From: Heloderma charlesbogerti
Lineage: Eukaryota > Chordata > Lepidosauria > Squamata > Helodermatidae
Assembly (NCBI GenBank): GCA_026122225.1
Contig: JANEZZ010000739.1
Span: forward strand, 1,426,001 to 1,490,000
DNA: 64,000 nucleotides
Direction: 5' to 3'
The notes beneath the pieces were generated by a model. That model was not told the DNA's origin, searched no databases, and saw only the letters and a list, made by a program, of their open reading frames with translations. This document shows positions 10,237 through 20,957 of the stretch, in pieces. The stretch's first letter is position 1, and the number at the start of each line of letters is the position of its first letter. Position numbers and translations under genes: made by a program.

Positions 10237-10915
10237 GGGCTCAACAATACTACAAGTGAGAAGGATCTTGGAATTATTGAAGATCACAAGGTGAATATGA
10301 GCCAACAATGTGATGTGGCTGCAAAAAAGGCAAATCCTATGGGCTGCATTAATAGAAGTATAGCCTCCAAATCCCATGAAGTACTAGTTCCCCTCTACTC
10401 AGCACTGGCTAGGCCTCATCTGGAGTACTGTGTCCAGTTCTGGGCACCACACTTTAAGAGGGATGCAGCAGACAAACTGGAGAGGGTTCAGAGGAGGGCA
10501 ACAAAGATGATCATGGGACTGGAAACAAAGCCCTATGAGGAGAGACTGAAAGAACTGGGCACATTTAGCCTTGAGAAGAGAAGAATGAGGGGAGATAGGA
10601 TAGTTCTCTTCAAGTACTTGAAAGGTTGTCACAGAGAGGAAGGCCAGGATCTCTTCTCCATCATCCCAGAGTGCAGGACACGGAATAATGGGCTCAAGTG
10701 ACAGGAAGCCAGATTCCAGCTGAACATCAGGAAAAACTTCCTGACTGTTAGAGCAATACATCAATGGAACCAATTACCTAGAGAGGTGGTGGGCTCTCCC
10801 ACACTGGACGCATTGAAGATGAAGATGGACAGCCATCTGTCAGGGATGCTTTGACTTGAATTCGATGGTCTTATAGGTCCCTTCCAACCCTACTATTCCA
10901 TGATTCTATGAATCC
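10237..10915 (+). mobile_element. CR1 LINE 3' end with partial reverse transcriptase
   Basis: Encodes the C-terminal CR1 region in sense: EKDLGIIEDHKVNMSQQCD, then VPLYSALARPHLEYCVQFWA, RVQRRATKM and FSLEKRRMRGD. The sequence continues past a stop into the 3' end with CCTTCCAACCCTACTATTCC and CATGATTCTATGA. It is 5'-truncated, as usual for CR1, and inserted in the V2R remnant. Confidence 0.9.
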
Positions 10916-11294
10916 AATATGCTACCTCAAGTTTCAGAGGCAGTATGCCTAGTTACCCCAGTTGCTGGGGAATATGGTGGGAAAGTGCTGTTGCACTCAT
11001 GTCCTACTTGTGGGTTTCCCATGGGCAGCTCTTCTTATGTTCTTCATCAAAAGAGGGGGCCTTTTTAACACTGGTGCACACCCTCTGAGTCTCCTAAAAA
11101 TGTTTACCCATTCCTTCCCTGTCTTGCAATAGATAATCTTGACCCTGCTCCATTTTATTATTTCTTTTTATTTGCTTGTTTTTGTGTTTGTCTCATAATT
11201 GTTTATTAATTCTGTATTTTGCAGTGATTTTAATACTCTGTTATGTCTTCTGCTTAGAGATTCTATAATTTCTAGCAGTATAAAAGCATTATCA

Positions 11295-11330
<36 letters not shown>
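10916..11330. repeat. Unclassified repeat ending in (AATC)n
   Basis: A GTTGCTGGGGAATATGG / GCTGTTGCACTCATG segment followed by AT-rich sequence and (CAATCAAT)n at about 11293-11331. The AT-rich end with tandem repeats looks like a LINE 3' end, but the family is not established. Confidence 0.35.
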
Positions 11331-11333
<3 letters not shown>

Positions 11334-11441
11334 TCTACCCCATTTAGAACACCATGTTTCTTTACACGTGCAACTGAAATCACAACAATCAAAACATCTT
11401 TTTCTCAATCCTGACTATTCTCCACTCATGTTTCTAACAAG

Positions 11442-11568
11442 GTGCTGCCCATTTTTGTGTGTAATGACAATTGTAATCCTGGTTACATCAGGAAAAAGAA
11501 GGAAGGGGTGCCATTTTGCTGTTAGATTTGTACTCCATGTGCAGAAGGGAAGATTTCAAATCAGAAGG
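11442..11568 (+). pseudogene. V2R exon 5 pseudogene
   Basis: Aligns over its full 127 bp with exon 5 of copies 1-3, including an upstream polypyrimidine tract ending AAG and the donor GTAGG. The linker reads CNDNC...CC then a stop codon (TAG at 11523-11525) where intact copies have the Tyr codon of CCYDC. Several other codons differ (for example I for S in the GYSRKKK motif). Flanking sequence also aligns with intron 4 and intron 5 of the intact genes, so this is a decayed genomic copy and not a retrocopy. Exons 1-4 and 6 were not found nearby. Confidence 0.85.
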
Positions 11569-12640
11569 GTAGGAGTCATAGTTCTTCACAGATGTCAAGC
11601 ACGCTACATACCATACCATATCCAGCAAAACCCATGTAATGAAAATTGACATGGCCTTTGGTCTGGAAGGAGTAGGAAGATGTCACCCACCCTTGGATAT
11701 CAGGCTATAGGTAGAGCCCTTCTTATACAAGAATGTAAACCTCTCTTTTACATTCAGGACTAGTTATGCTTGGTGTGCTTTTTGACACAAAACATGTTGG
11801 ATTCATGGTTGGAAATGTGGTTCATAGGTAAAGGGAAGAAGAATGACATATATAAGTAGCTACTGATAAAGAACACGGTGATCAAATACAGATGCATACT
11901 TTGTATCAGGATAGCTCTGTGTTTGACTCCATATCAGACACGTAATCCAATATTCTCTATATCAAAAAAGACAGAAATCACTCCATATAGAAAGGTAGAT
12001 GCCAGGGAGAAGAATTATAGTGTGTGTCTGTGAAAAATTTACTATATACAGTTATAGATGGATGAATGATAGACAGGCAGACTGATATGTAAAGTTTGTG
12101 GGGAACTGGACTGGAGAGGGTCAATAGAGGCAGAAGGACTACCAATGTTCCTTAATAGTCCCGTGGCAAAGTTTCAAGACACATCTTCTGTTATAGACTG
12201 CAAAGAAAAATGCCCTGGAAGGGCTTGGGGATAGTTAGAGAAGGTGACTCATCCTTATTCACTCTCTCCAGCAAGAGGGAGGGGACAAGCTAGGTGTGAC
12301 TGAGAAACACTACAAGAACTCTTGGGAGAAAAAGATGGAGAATGAATGAGAATGACAGTGAATTGAGGTGTAACCTCTGAAAATATTTCAGGATTACATC
12401 TCGCTCTCTGGAGATCTGATGTGGGACAGGAAGGGTTGGTATTGGAGTGTTTTCTTCCACCTATGTCCCACCTGCCTATTTGTAAATAAACTCAAATACT
12501 GAGAAATGCCATAAGCCTCCAGTAATCCAACCCAGGGAGACACAGCACTCAACACCAGCCCTGTCATTAGGCTCAGCAAGCCTCTTGCCTCAGCTGGCAG
12601 ATTGGGATGGGTGGTAGAAATGAGAATCCTCACGTCACCC
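11569..12640 (+). pseudogene. V2R remnant: intron 5
   Basis: The first about 450 bp align with intron 5 of the intact copies (for example GTAAACCTCTCTTTTACATTCAGG, shown in part, against CGTAAATCTCC). The stretch from about 12105 to 12435 aligns only with copy 3 intron 5 (58920-59235), sharing GCAAGAGGGAGGGGACAAG-like and GAGGTGTAACCTCTG blocks. It ends in unrecognised sequence without exon 6. Confidence 0.6.
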
Positions 12641-13540
12641 CCAGCCCTGCTCCCTGCCCAGCTCAGCTTCCAGACATCACTGCCATCCTTGTTGAGAGTT
12701 GAGTTCCTGCTAGTGTCATGTTGGGTATTGTGTTCCAGATGATTTTAAAGGGTGGTTGCCTTCTGCTGTGTCCAACACTCCGGAGTCAAGTGGGAGCTAA
12801 GTTTTTACCATAGGATGCTGCTGCTATGATCGCCAGAATCAAGTAAGCTGTTAGGGCAGAAGGATGTCATGATGAGTAGAGTTCCCAGGTCTGGAACATC
12901 CCAGGCCCTGAGATTTCAGGATCCAAACCTGAGACCTAGAGATGGCCCATGGTGATGTCAAGGCGGCGGGCCCTGGTGATATCATGAAACATGATACATG
13001 AAGCATCAACCATGGTTGCTCAGAGCATGTAATTCAAACAAAAAACAGAAAGTCCAAAACATGAGAAAATATTTATCTGGTGGGAAATTACGATAGAAAT
13101 CTTAGCTAAAAGTGGGTGTTCCGAGGTCCAGCTGAAGTGAGGGGATCATTCCTTCTCACCTGTTTACAAAGCCTGGATAAGGAATGTTTAATCTAGCCTA
13201 TTCGCTTCTGGGAAGAAGGTTGAGGTGCCCTCAGGCCAGTCGCCAGAGGCCACTGTAGGAAGAGGGAAGCCTAGTCTTGTGCAGTTTTGAGATGGGAACA
13301 CTCAAGAGCAAAACTGATGCCCCTGAAGGATGCAGTTCTAAACACACATACATAGTGAGGACTAAACCCCGCAGAACCTCATGGGACTTACTTCTGAGTA
13401 GATATGGCTAGGATTCTGCTGTTGCTGGTAAGCCTTGACTAGTCCCTCTCAACATTATCCATAGCCCATTGAAGCTTCTTGTGTTGATCATTCTCTGTTC
13501 AAAGAAATCCGACTCTTCTCTTTGCAAGTTGTTGTTGTTG
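12641..13540. other. Spacer, unclassified repeats only
   Basis: No gene found. The stretch near 13335-13430 (ACTAAACCCCGCAGAACCTC, GGGACTTACTTCTGAGTAGA) resembles a repeat widespread in squamate genomes, but I cannot name its family. Confidence 0.4.
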
Positions 13541-14892
13541 TTGTTGTTGTTCAGTCGTTCAGTCATGTCCGACTCTTCGTGACCCCATGGACCATAGCAC
13601 GCCAGGCCTTCCTGTCCTGCGCTCTCTCCCGGAGCGTGCTCAAGTTCATATTCATTGCATCCGTGATGCTATCTAGCCATCTCATCCTCTGCTGTCCCCT
13701 TCTCCTTTTGCCTTCAGTCTTTCCCAGCATCAGGGTCTTTTCCAGGGAGTTTTCTCTTCGCATTAGGTGGCCAAAATATTGGAGCTTCAGCTTCATTATC
13801 TGTCCTTCCAATGAGCACTCAGGGTTGATTTCCTTTAGGATGGACTGATTTGACCTCCTTGCAGTCCAGGGGACTCGTAAGAGTCTTCTCCAGCACCACA
13901 GTTCGAAAGCATCGATTCTTCGGCGCTCAGCCTTCCTTATAGTCCAGCTCTCACAGCCATACATTACTACTGGGAAAACCATAGCTTTGATTAGACGGAC
14001 CTTTGTCGGCAAGGTGATGTCTCTGCTTCTTACTATGCTGTCTAGGTTTGCCATAGCTTTCCTCCCAAGGAGCAAGCGTCTTTTAATTTCATGGCTACAG
14101 TCACCGTCTGCGGTGATCTTGGAGCCCAAGAAACTAAAATCTGTCACTGCTTCCATTTCTTCCCCTTCTATATGCCAGGAAGTGATAGGGCCAGATGCCA
14201 TGATCTTCGTTTTTTTCATGTTGAGTTTCAAACCAGCTTTTGCACTCTCCTCTTTCACCCTCAACAAGAGGCTCTTGAGATCCTCTTCGCTTTCTGCCAT
14301 TAGGGTGGTATCGTCTGCATATCGGAGGTTGTTGATAATTCTCCCGGCAATCTTAATTCTGACCTGTGATTCATCCAACCCGGCATTTCTCATGATGTAC
14401 TCTGCATATAAGTTAAATAAGCAGGGTGACAATATGCAGCCTTGTCGTACTCCTTTCCCAATTTTGAACCACTCGGTTGTTCCATGTGTGGTTCTTACTG
14501 TTGCTTCTTGACCCTCGTACAGGTTTCTCAGGAGACAGGTAAGGTGGTCTGGTACTCCCATCACTTTAAGAATTTGCCACAGTTTGTTGTGATCCACACA
14601 ATCAAAGGCTTTAGCGTAGTCAATGAAGCAGAAATAGATGTTTTTCTGGAATTCTCTTGCTTTCTCCATGATGCAGCGAATGTTGGCGATTTGATCTCTA
14701 GTTCCTCTGCCTCTTCTAAACCCAGCTTGTACTTCCGGTAGTTCTCAGTTCGCATACTGCTGAAGCCTAGCTTGTAGGATTTTGAGCATCACCTTGCTGG
14801 CATGTGAAATGAGCGCAATTGTGCGGTAGTTTGAACACTCTTTGGCGTTGCCCTTCTTTGGAATTGGAATGTAAACTGACCTTTTCCAGAGT
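13541..14892 (-). mobile_element. BovB LINE, 3' part (reverse transcriptase to 3' end)
   Basis: The reverse strand encodes 368 uninterrupted codons (14669 to 13563) covering the second half of the reverse transcriptase and the C-terminus: [13 protein letters not shown] (motif A), [33 protein letters not shown] (catalytic YADD) and the [16 protein letters not shown] tail. Upstream the NYRTIALIS region is present but the frame is broken. The 3' end has (GTT)n on the + strand. It is joined head-to-head at about 14893 to an oppositely oriented BovB piece. Confidence 0.88.
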
Positions 14893-16955
14893 GAAGCGGC
14901 TGGGCCAAAGCCGAAAGGACACTCAGCTGTGGATGTGTCTGGTGGTGAAAAGAAAATCCGATGCTGTAAAGAACAATATTGTTTAGGAACCTGGAATGTC
15001 AGATCAATGAATCAAGGTAAGCTGGAGGTGGTCATAGCTCCAGGGCTTGTTTTTACTGACTGTATGGAGCTTCATGGATCACTGCCTTGTTGTGGCGAAG
15101 GGGCTTGCGTAACTCAGTGAAGCCATAAGCTATGCCGTGCAGGGCCACCCAAGACGGACAGGTCATGGCGGAGAGTTCTGACAAAATGTGGTCCACTGGA
15201 GAAGGAAATGGCAACCCACTCCAGTATTCTTGCCAAGAAAACCCCATGGAACGTATCACAAGGCTAAAAGAGATGACGCCGGAAGATGAGCCCCTCAGGT
15301 CGGAAGGTGTCCAATATACTATTGGGGAAGAGCAGAGGGTATTTCCAAGTAGCGCCAGAAAGAGTGAAGCGGCTGGGCCAAACCCGAAAGGACACTCAGC
15401 TGTGGATATGTCTAGCGGTGAAAAGAAAATCCGATGCTATAAAGAACAATATTGTTTAGGAACCTGGAATGTCAGATCAAGGTATCTTGATCAAGGTATC
15501 AAGGAATCAAGGTAAGCTGGAGGTGGTCAAACATGAGATGGCAAGATTGAACATCGACATCTTGGGAATCAGTGAACTAAAATGGACAGGCATGGGCGAA
15601 TTTTATTCAGGTGACCATCATATCTACTATTGTGGGCAAGAATCCCTTAGAAGAAATGGAGTAGCACTCATAGTCAACAAAAGGGTGGGAAAAGCAGTAC
15701 TGGGGTACAATCTTAAAAATGATAGAATGATCTCAGTACGAATCCAAGGCAAACCATTCAACATCACAGTAATTCAAGTCTATGCCCCAACCACTGAGGC
15801 CGAAGAAGCTGAGGTTGATCGGTTCTATGAAGACCTACAACACCTTCTAGAACTAACACCAAAAAAAGATGTCCTCTTTATCATAGGGGATTGGAATGCT
15901 AAAGTAGGAAGTCAAGAAATCACTGGGATAACAGGCAGGCATGGCCTTGGTGTACAAAATGAAGCAGGACAAAAGCTAATAGAGTTTTGCCAAGAGAACA
16001 TGCTGATCATAGCAAACACTCTTTTCCAACAGCACAAGAGGTGACTCTACACATGGACATCACCAGATGGTCAATATTGAAATCAGATTGATTATGGCCT
16101 TTGCAGCCAAAGATGGAGAAGCTCCATACAGTCAGTAAAAACAAGACCTGGAGCTGACTGTGGCTCAGATCATGAGGTGCTTCTTGCAAAAATTCGGCTT
16201 AAATTGAAGAACGTCGGGAAAACCACTAAACCGTTCAGGTATGACCTAAATCATATCCCTGATGAATATACAGTGGAGGTGAGGAATAGATTTCAGGGAT
16301 TAGACCTGATAGACAGAGTGCCTGAGGAACTATGGATGGAGGTCCGTAACATTGTTCAGGAGGCAGCAACGAAATCCGTCCCAAAGAAAAAGAAATGCAA
16401 GAAAGTCAAGTGGCTGTCTGATGAGGCTTTACAAGTAGCTCACGAAAGAAGGGAAGCGAAAAGCAAGGGAGAAAGGGGAAGATATACCCAACTGAATGCA
16501 GAGTTCCAGAGAATAGCAAGGAGAGACAAGAAGGCCTTCTTAAATGAACAATGCAAAGAAATCGAGGAAAACAACAGAATGGGAAAGACTAGAGATCTCT
16601 TCAAGAAAATTGGAGATCTCAAGGGAACGTTTTGTGCAAAGACGGGCATGATAAAGGACAAAGAAGGCAGGGACCTATCAGAAGCAGATGAGATTAAGAA
16701 GAGGTGGCAAGAATACACAGAAGAACTATACAGGAAAGATCTGAATGTCCCTGATAGCCATGATAGTGCGGTCACTGAACGTGAGCCGGACATCCTCGAG
16801 AGTGAAGTCAAGTGGGCCTTAGGAAGCATTAGTAACAACAAAGCTAGCGGAGATGACAGTATTCCAGCCGAGCTATTTAAAATCCTAAAAGATGATGCTG
16901 TTAAAGTGCTGCATTCAATATGCCAACAAATCTGGAACACTCAACAGTGGCCACA
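14893..16955 (+). mobile_element. BovB LINE, 5' half, rearranged
   Basis: It begins with a short sense piece (14893-15030), then about 40 bp in antisense (about 15031-15072, matching 30208-30250), then sense sequence from the element 5' end (about 15073) through the endonuclease and linker to 16955. Endonuclease motifs are visible: [29 protein letters not shown] and GDWNAKVGS. Stops break the frame, for example TGA at about 16042 in the HKRRLYTW region, where the intact copy has CGA; this is a CpG-type change. It ends abruptly at CAGTGGCCACAG and joins an L2-like LINE. Confidence 0.85.
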
Positions 16956-18130
16956 GAGCGCATTACAGTAGTCTAAACGAGAGGAGACCAGGGCATGTAC
17001 TACCGATGGGAGCAGATGGTCGGGAAGGAAGGGGCGCAGCCGCCGTATCAGATGGAGTTGATACAGTGCTGTCCGGCTCACAGCTGACACCTGAGCCTCC
17101 ATGGACAGCTGGGAGTCCAAAATGACCCCCAAGCTGCGGACCTGGTCTTTCAAGGGTAGCCGTACCCCATTCAACACCAGGTCAACATCCCCCAGCCTCC
17201 TCTTGTCTCCCACCAAAAGTACCTCGGTCTTGTCAGGGTTGAGCTTCAGCTTATTCCTCCCCATCCAGCCACTCACCGTCTCCAGACATTTGGACAGGGA
17301 TTCTACGGCCAACCTTGGTGAAGATTTGAATGAGAGGTAGAGCTGCGTGTCATCCACATATTGATGACACTGCACCCCAAACCTCCTGATGATAGGCCCC
17401 AGTGGCTTCACATAGATGTTAAATAGCATCGGGGAGAGGATGGAACCCTGTGGCACCCCACAAGTAAGTGGCCACTGGTCCGAAACCTCCTCTCCCAGTG
17501 CTACCCTCTGGTACCTGCCGGAGAGGAAGGACCGGAACCACCGCAATACAGTGTCTCCAATGCCCAACCCCTCCAGGCGGTCCAGGAGGATACCGTGGTC
17601 AACGGTATCAAAAGCCGCTGAGAGGTCGAGGAGAACAAGGAAGGAGCATTCACCCCTATCCAGAGCCCTCCTCATATCATCCACCAAGGCGACCAAGGCC
17701 GTTTCTGTCCCATGCCCAGGCCTGAAGCCCGACTGAAATGGGTCTAGATAATCAGTTTCTACCAAGTGTGCCTTCAACTGCACCGCCACCACCCGCTCAA
17801 TCACCTTGCCCCATAATGGCAGATTTGAGACTGGGCGAAAGTTGTTCAGAACTTGAGGATCCAAGGAGGGCTTCTTTAAGAGCGGTCTTATCACTGCCTC
17901 CTTGAGGGCTGATGGCATCACTCCCTCCTCAAGGGAGGCGTTCACTACCGCCTTGATCCCCTCACCCATTCTTTCTCTGCAGCTCATAATGAGCCAAGAT
18001 GGGCAAGGATCAAGTAAGCAGGTGGTCGGCCTTACAGATGGTCAATGGTATCAAAAGCCACTGCGGGGTCCAACAGAATCACGACGGTTGCACTCCCATC
18101 TTTCTCTCAGCAAAGGTCATCCCAGAGGGT
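16956..18130 (-). mobile_element. L2/CR1-like LINE (jockey superfamily) reverse transcriptase
   Basis: The reverse strand is open for about 340 codons (17987 to 16956). It carries RT motifs in order: FRPVSNLPLWGKVIERVV, FQSGFRPGHGTETALVAL, LLDLSAAFDTVDHGILL (motif A), GVPQGSILSPMLFNIYV (motif B), QYVDDTQLYL (motif C, YVDD) and LNPDKTEVLLVG. It ends in ALVSSRLDYCNAL, cut by the junction with BovB. More antisense sequence of the same type continues to about 18130. The motif set resembles the L2 group of non-LTR elements; family assignment is by eye. Confidence 0.8.
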
Positions 18131-18676
18131 GACCAGGGAAGTTCTTAGTTCTCCTCCACTTCTGGGTCAAGCATAGGGTTTTTTCAGGAACAGCCTTAGT
18201 GCTGTTTTTAAGAAAGCTGATACCACCCCCCTCTCTCAAAGAGTAATTTACATCCTCCTGGACCCAACTGGCCACCCCCCCTCATTCAGTGTAACAAGTC
18301 AAGAGGGACAGGAGCTGAGGATACAGTTCATATACTCAATGCTGTTTAATGCTCAGTGCTTAAATGTAATACGTTAATATGAAATTATCTTCAAGGTCCC
18401 ACTCCCACCACTACCCCTTTTCTCAGTCAGACATCAAGGCTGGCCCCAGAAAATTGGTTGCCTTGGGAGGATCGTCAACTCACACTCCTCACCCACCCAA
18501 GTCAAGCCAGGCTACTCTGGCACCTGAGGCAGAAAATCCTGCTATCTCCCCTCCTCATCTTAGACCTTAAAAATACAAGAATGACAAACTAAACAACTAC
18601 CATTTGGGTGTCCTTCCCTGATTCCCAAAATCTGATGCCTGAGGCAGGTGCATGACTCTGCGTAATGGTAGGATTG

Positions 18677-18745
<69 letters not shown>

Positions 18746-19037
18746 ACTCACTCACTCACTCACTCACTTTCTATATATTGCTGTATCTAGGTATATAATT
18801 GAAATTTAAATTCTTGTCCTCTTTTAAAAGACCAGTCCCATGCCACTAGACATTATCTAGGCAGCCATAGGATTTTGTTTGTTTGTTTTTGGAAAACAAG
18901 AATGTCCAACCTCAGTTCCCAGAAATGGCACTCCCTGCCCCCTTCCTTGCCCCCTCATAGCCGGCCGAGCTCTTTCCAACCCGCTGCCCTCACTATGCTT
19001 GTAAATGGAGCATGGTGAGGGTGAAACTGGGGGAAAT
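18131..19037. other. Spacer upstream of copy 2
   Basis: Contains the 18395-18660 repeat related to 8047-8345 and the complex microsatellite at about 18679-18768. No coding region recognised. Confidence 0.5.
18679..18768. repeat. (CT)n(CA)n(ACTC)n compound microsatellite
   Basis: Adjacent CT, CA and CACT tracts. Confidence 0.95.
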
Positions 19038-20691
19038 TCTGGACACAGGGAGGGGAGGAGACCACAGAAGCTATTTTGGGCAGTTTCCTATCCGGTCTCC
19101 AGTCCCTCTCTGTCCTCCTCCCTGATGCTGCAGCTAGACTCTCTATCCTGTGCTGCGGCTGTCCTGCATAGGATCATCAGTAGCCTCCGTGGTCGGAGGC
19201 TGGTGCCTCTCTCGATAGGATGGTGCCCTCGCTGTCTCCGTTTTAATGTCTTTTGAATTTATGATTCCAGTTCCCCTGGTGAATGAACTTCATCCGGTGA
19301 TTCACTTCAGTTCTTCTTTCAAATAACTGCTTTCAAGGACTTTGTCTGTGGTCTCTGACTTCCTTAGCTTTTGGTGTATCAGGTTTTCCTTTGCACCCAG
19401 AGTTCCATGTCAAAAGATTCTGCGTCTCTATGTACAGTTGACGTGTGTGTAATCTGCAGGTATGTAAATAGGCACATGTCACAACAGGTTGAACAGAAGG
19501 ATGCCTGTGATGGGAGGGTGAGTGGGCCTGTGATGGGCGGGGAGCCAGTCAGTACCATCTGAGGAAGGTGCAGCACTAATGTCAATCGGTCAGGTGTTAC
19601 AGATTGAGCAGAGGGGTCTCAGATTTCCTCCTGGTGAACCTGGTTGGTCCACAGGTGGCAGTGATCTGAGCTGGCGCTGCCTGGATATCATGCTGCCCAC
19701 ATGCATTGAGAGGGCAGAGCTGCCCACAATAGTCACTAAGGACTTAGGTGAGATCCTGGGGACCATTTTGTGGCATGGCATCTATGCCAGTCAGCCCAGG
19801 CACAGGGAATCCATGAGCTGGCTCTCCTCCTCAGTGGCTTATACTTGTTTAAAGAGGTGTGTGTGTGTGTGTTTAATATAAGTTGAGATTAATAAAGCTG
19901 CAGACTGTTTCAGAGCAGCACACACAGTTCCGAACGTTGTGGGGCTGTAGTCAAGTGGGTGCAGATGCTAAATGAAATGAGGATTACTTCTGTGTCTCTC
20001 ATACCAAAACAGCCTGAGCAGGAAGGCGGCTGACATTCCCCTTGCTTGGGCTAAGGGAGGCGGACGCACCAGGTCACATGCGCTGCCACTGCAGCTGTTG
20101 TTTGGCTCCTTTCTGTGCCACAGTATGGCAGCACAGGGAAAGGGACTTTTCTCCCCTGCAATTATCGGCACGTCCCTGATTAACTGTGCTCCTCACTAAG
20201 CCCCAAGGGAGATCTAGAGGCCTCAAGAAAAATTAACAATAATACTGGAAAATCCTGTAAAAGACATCCACGATGCTCAGAGCTTTGCAGAAGGGCCAGA
20301 GGCTCTGTCCGTGGGGGTGTTGATCATTTTCAGGGATGTCTGCACTGCAGGGCTGTCCTGGGATTTCTCTCAGGGAAAAACTAATATGAGTAGCTTGAGA
20401 AATTGGCAACTATTGGGGCCATCTTGCAAAGGATTGCTCCATTTCCGGGTCTTGTTTGTTGCACTAGTATAGGAAAGGGTCTAAATCTCCGTGGGGATAC
20501 AGCAGTGCATGAAGCAGTACCAAGCCCTCCTAAACGTTTCGAAATAAAGGATCAGGGAATTGGTGAAGTCATACTCTGATATAAATTGACCAATTTTTCA
20601 GTAGGGTCGGCTCCCATTCAAAGCAGGTTGTAAACAGCCCAGTGCTGAGACGTTTACTGCTCTGGAGGAAAACAGTGGAATGTGGGTCTAG
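19038..20691 (+). promoter_or_regulatory. 5' flank of V2R copy 2
   Basis: Closely similar to 46193-47877 upstream of copy 3 and more distantly to 8460-10236. A fragment of its first part also occurs at 42385-42626. TATAAA at 20580-20585 is 112 bp before the start codon, and the identical motif and spacing occur in copy 3 (47766-47771). This is a possible TATA box, but core-promoter function is inferred only. Confidence 0.4.
19480..19930. repeat. Possible solo-LTR-like repeat in 5' flank
   Basis: A segment from GTCACAACAGGTTGAACAG to AATAAAGCTGCAGACTGTTT that recurs at 46640-47110 and, interrupted, at 8705-9720. The AATAAA near its end recalls an LTR, but I found neither clear TG...CA ends nor a target duplication. 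It may simply be part of the duplicated gene flank. Confidence 0.2.
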
Positions 20692-20957
20692 ATGGGAACT
20701 TTTCTCTTCCAAACGGTGGTTTTCTTGGTGTGGCTGCTTGTGCTGCTGCCACATGTTGTGTGCAAGAGAGATTCTCTTCATCCCAGCATGAAGACTGCTT
20801 CCAGTATATGCAGAGTAAGTGACCACATCGCGAGTGGGCATGAGTTTTATCAACTGGAAGACCTTGTCATCGGAGAGGTTGCTTCTACGTTCTCTTTCCT
20901 GCACCCCTCTACAGATTTCAGTGCAAAGCCATCTCCACTGTTCATGAAGGAACTCAC
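20692..20957 (+). CDS. V2R copy 2 exon 1
   Basis: 266 bp starting [20 protein letters not shown], a hydrophobic signal peptide with likely cleavage near VVCKRD. It continues through [14 protein letters not shown], the usual start of the mature V2R (typical form EFYQPGDLIIG). The donor CACGTAAGG leaves two bases; ATG at 20692 is the only start with a signal sequence. Confidence 0.9.

Noticed and set aside
19480..19930. Endogenous retrovirus
   Set aside because: An AATAAA near one end hinted at an LTR, but no TG...CA ends, target duplication, primer-binding site or gag/pol sequence was found. It is listed only as a low-confidence repeat.
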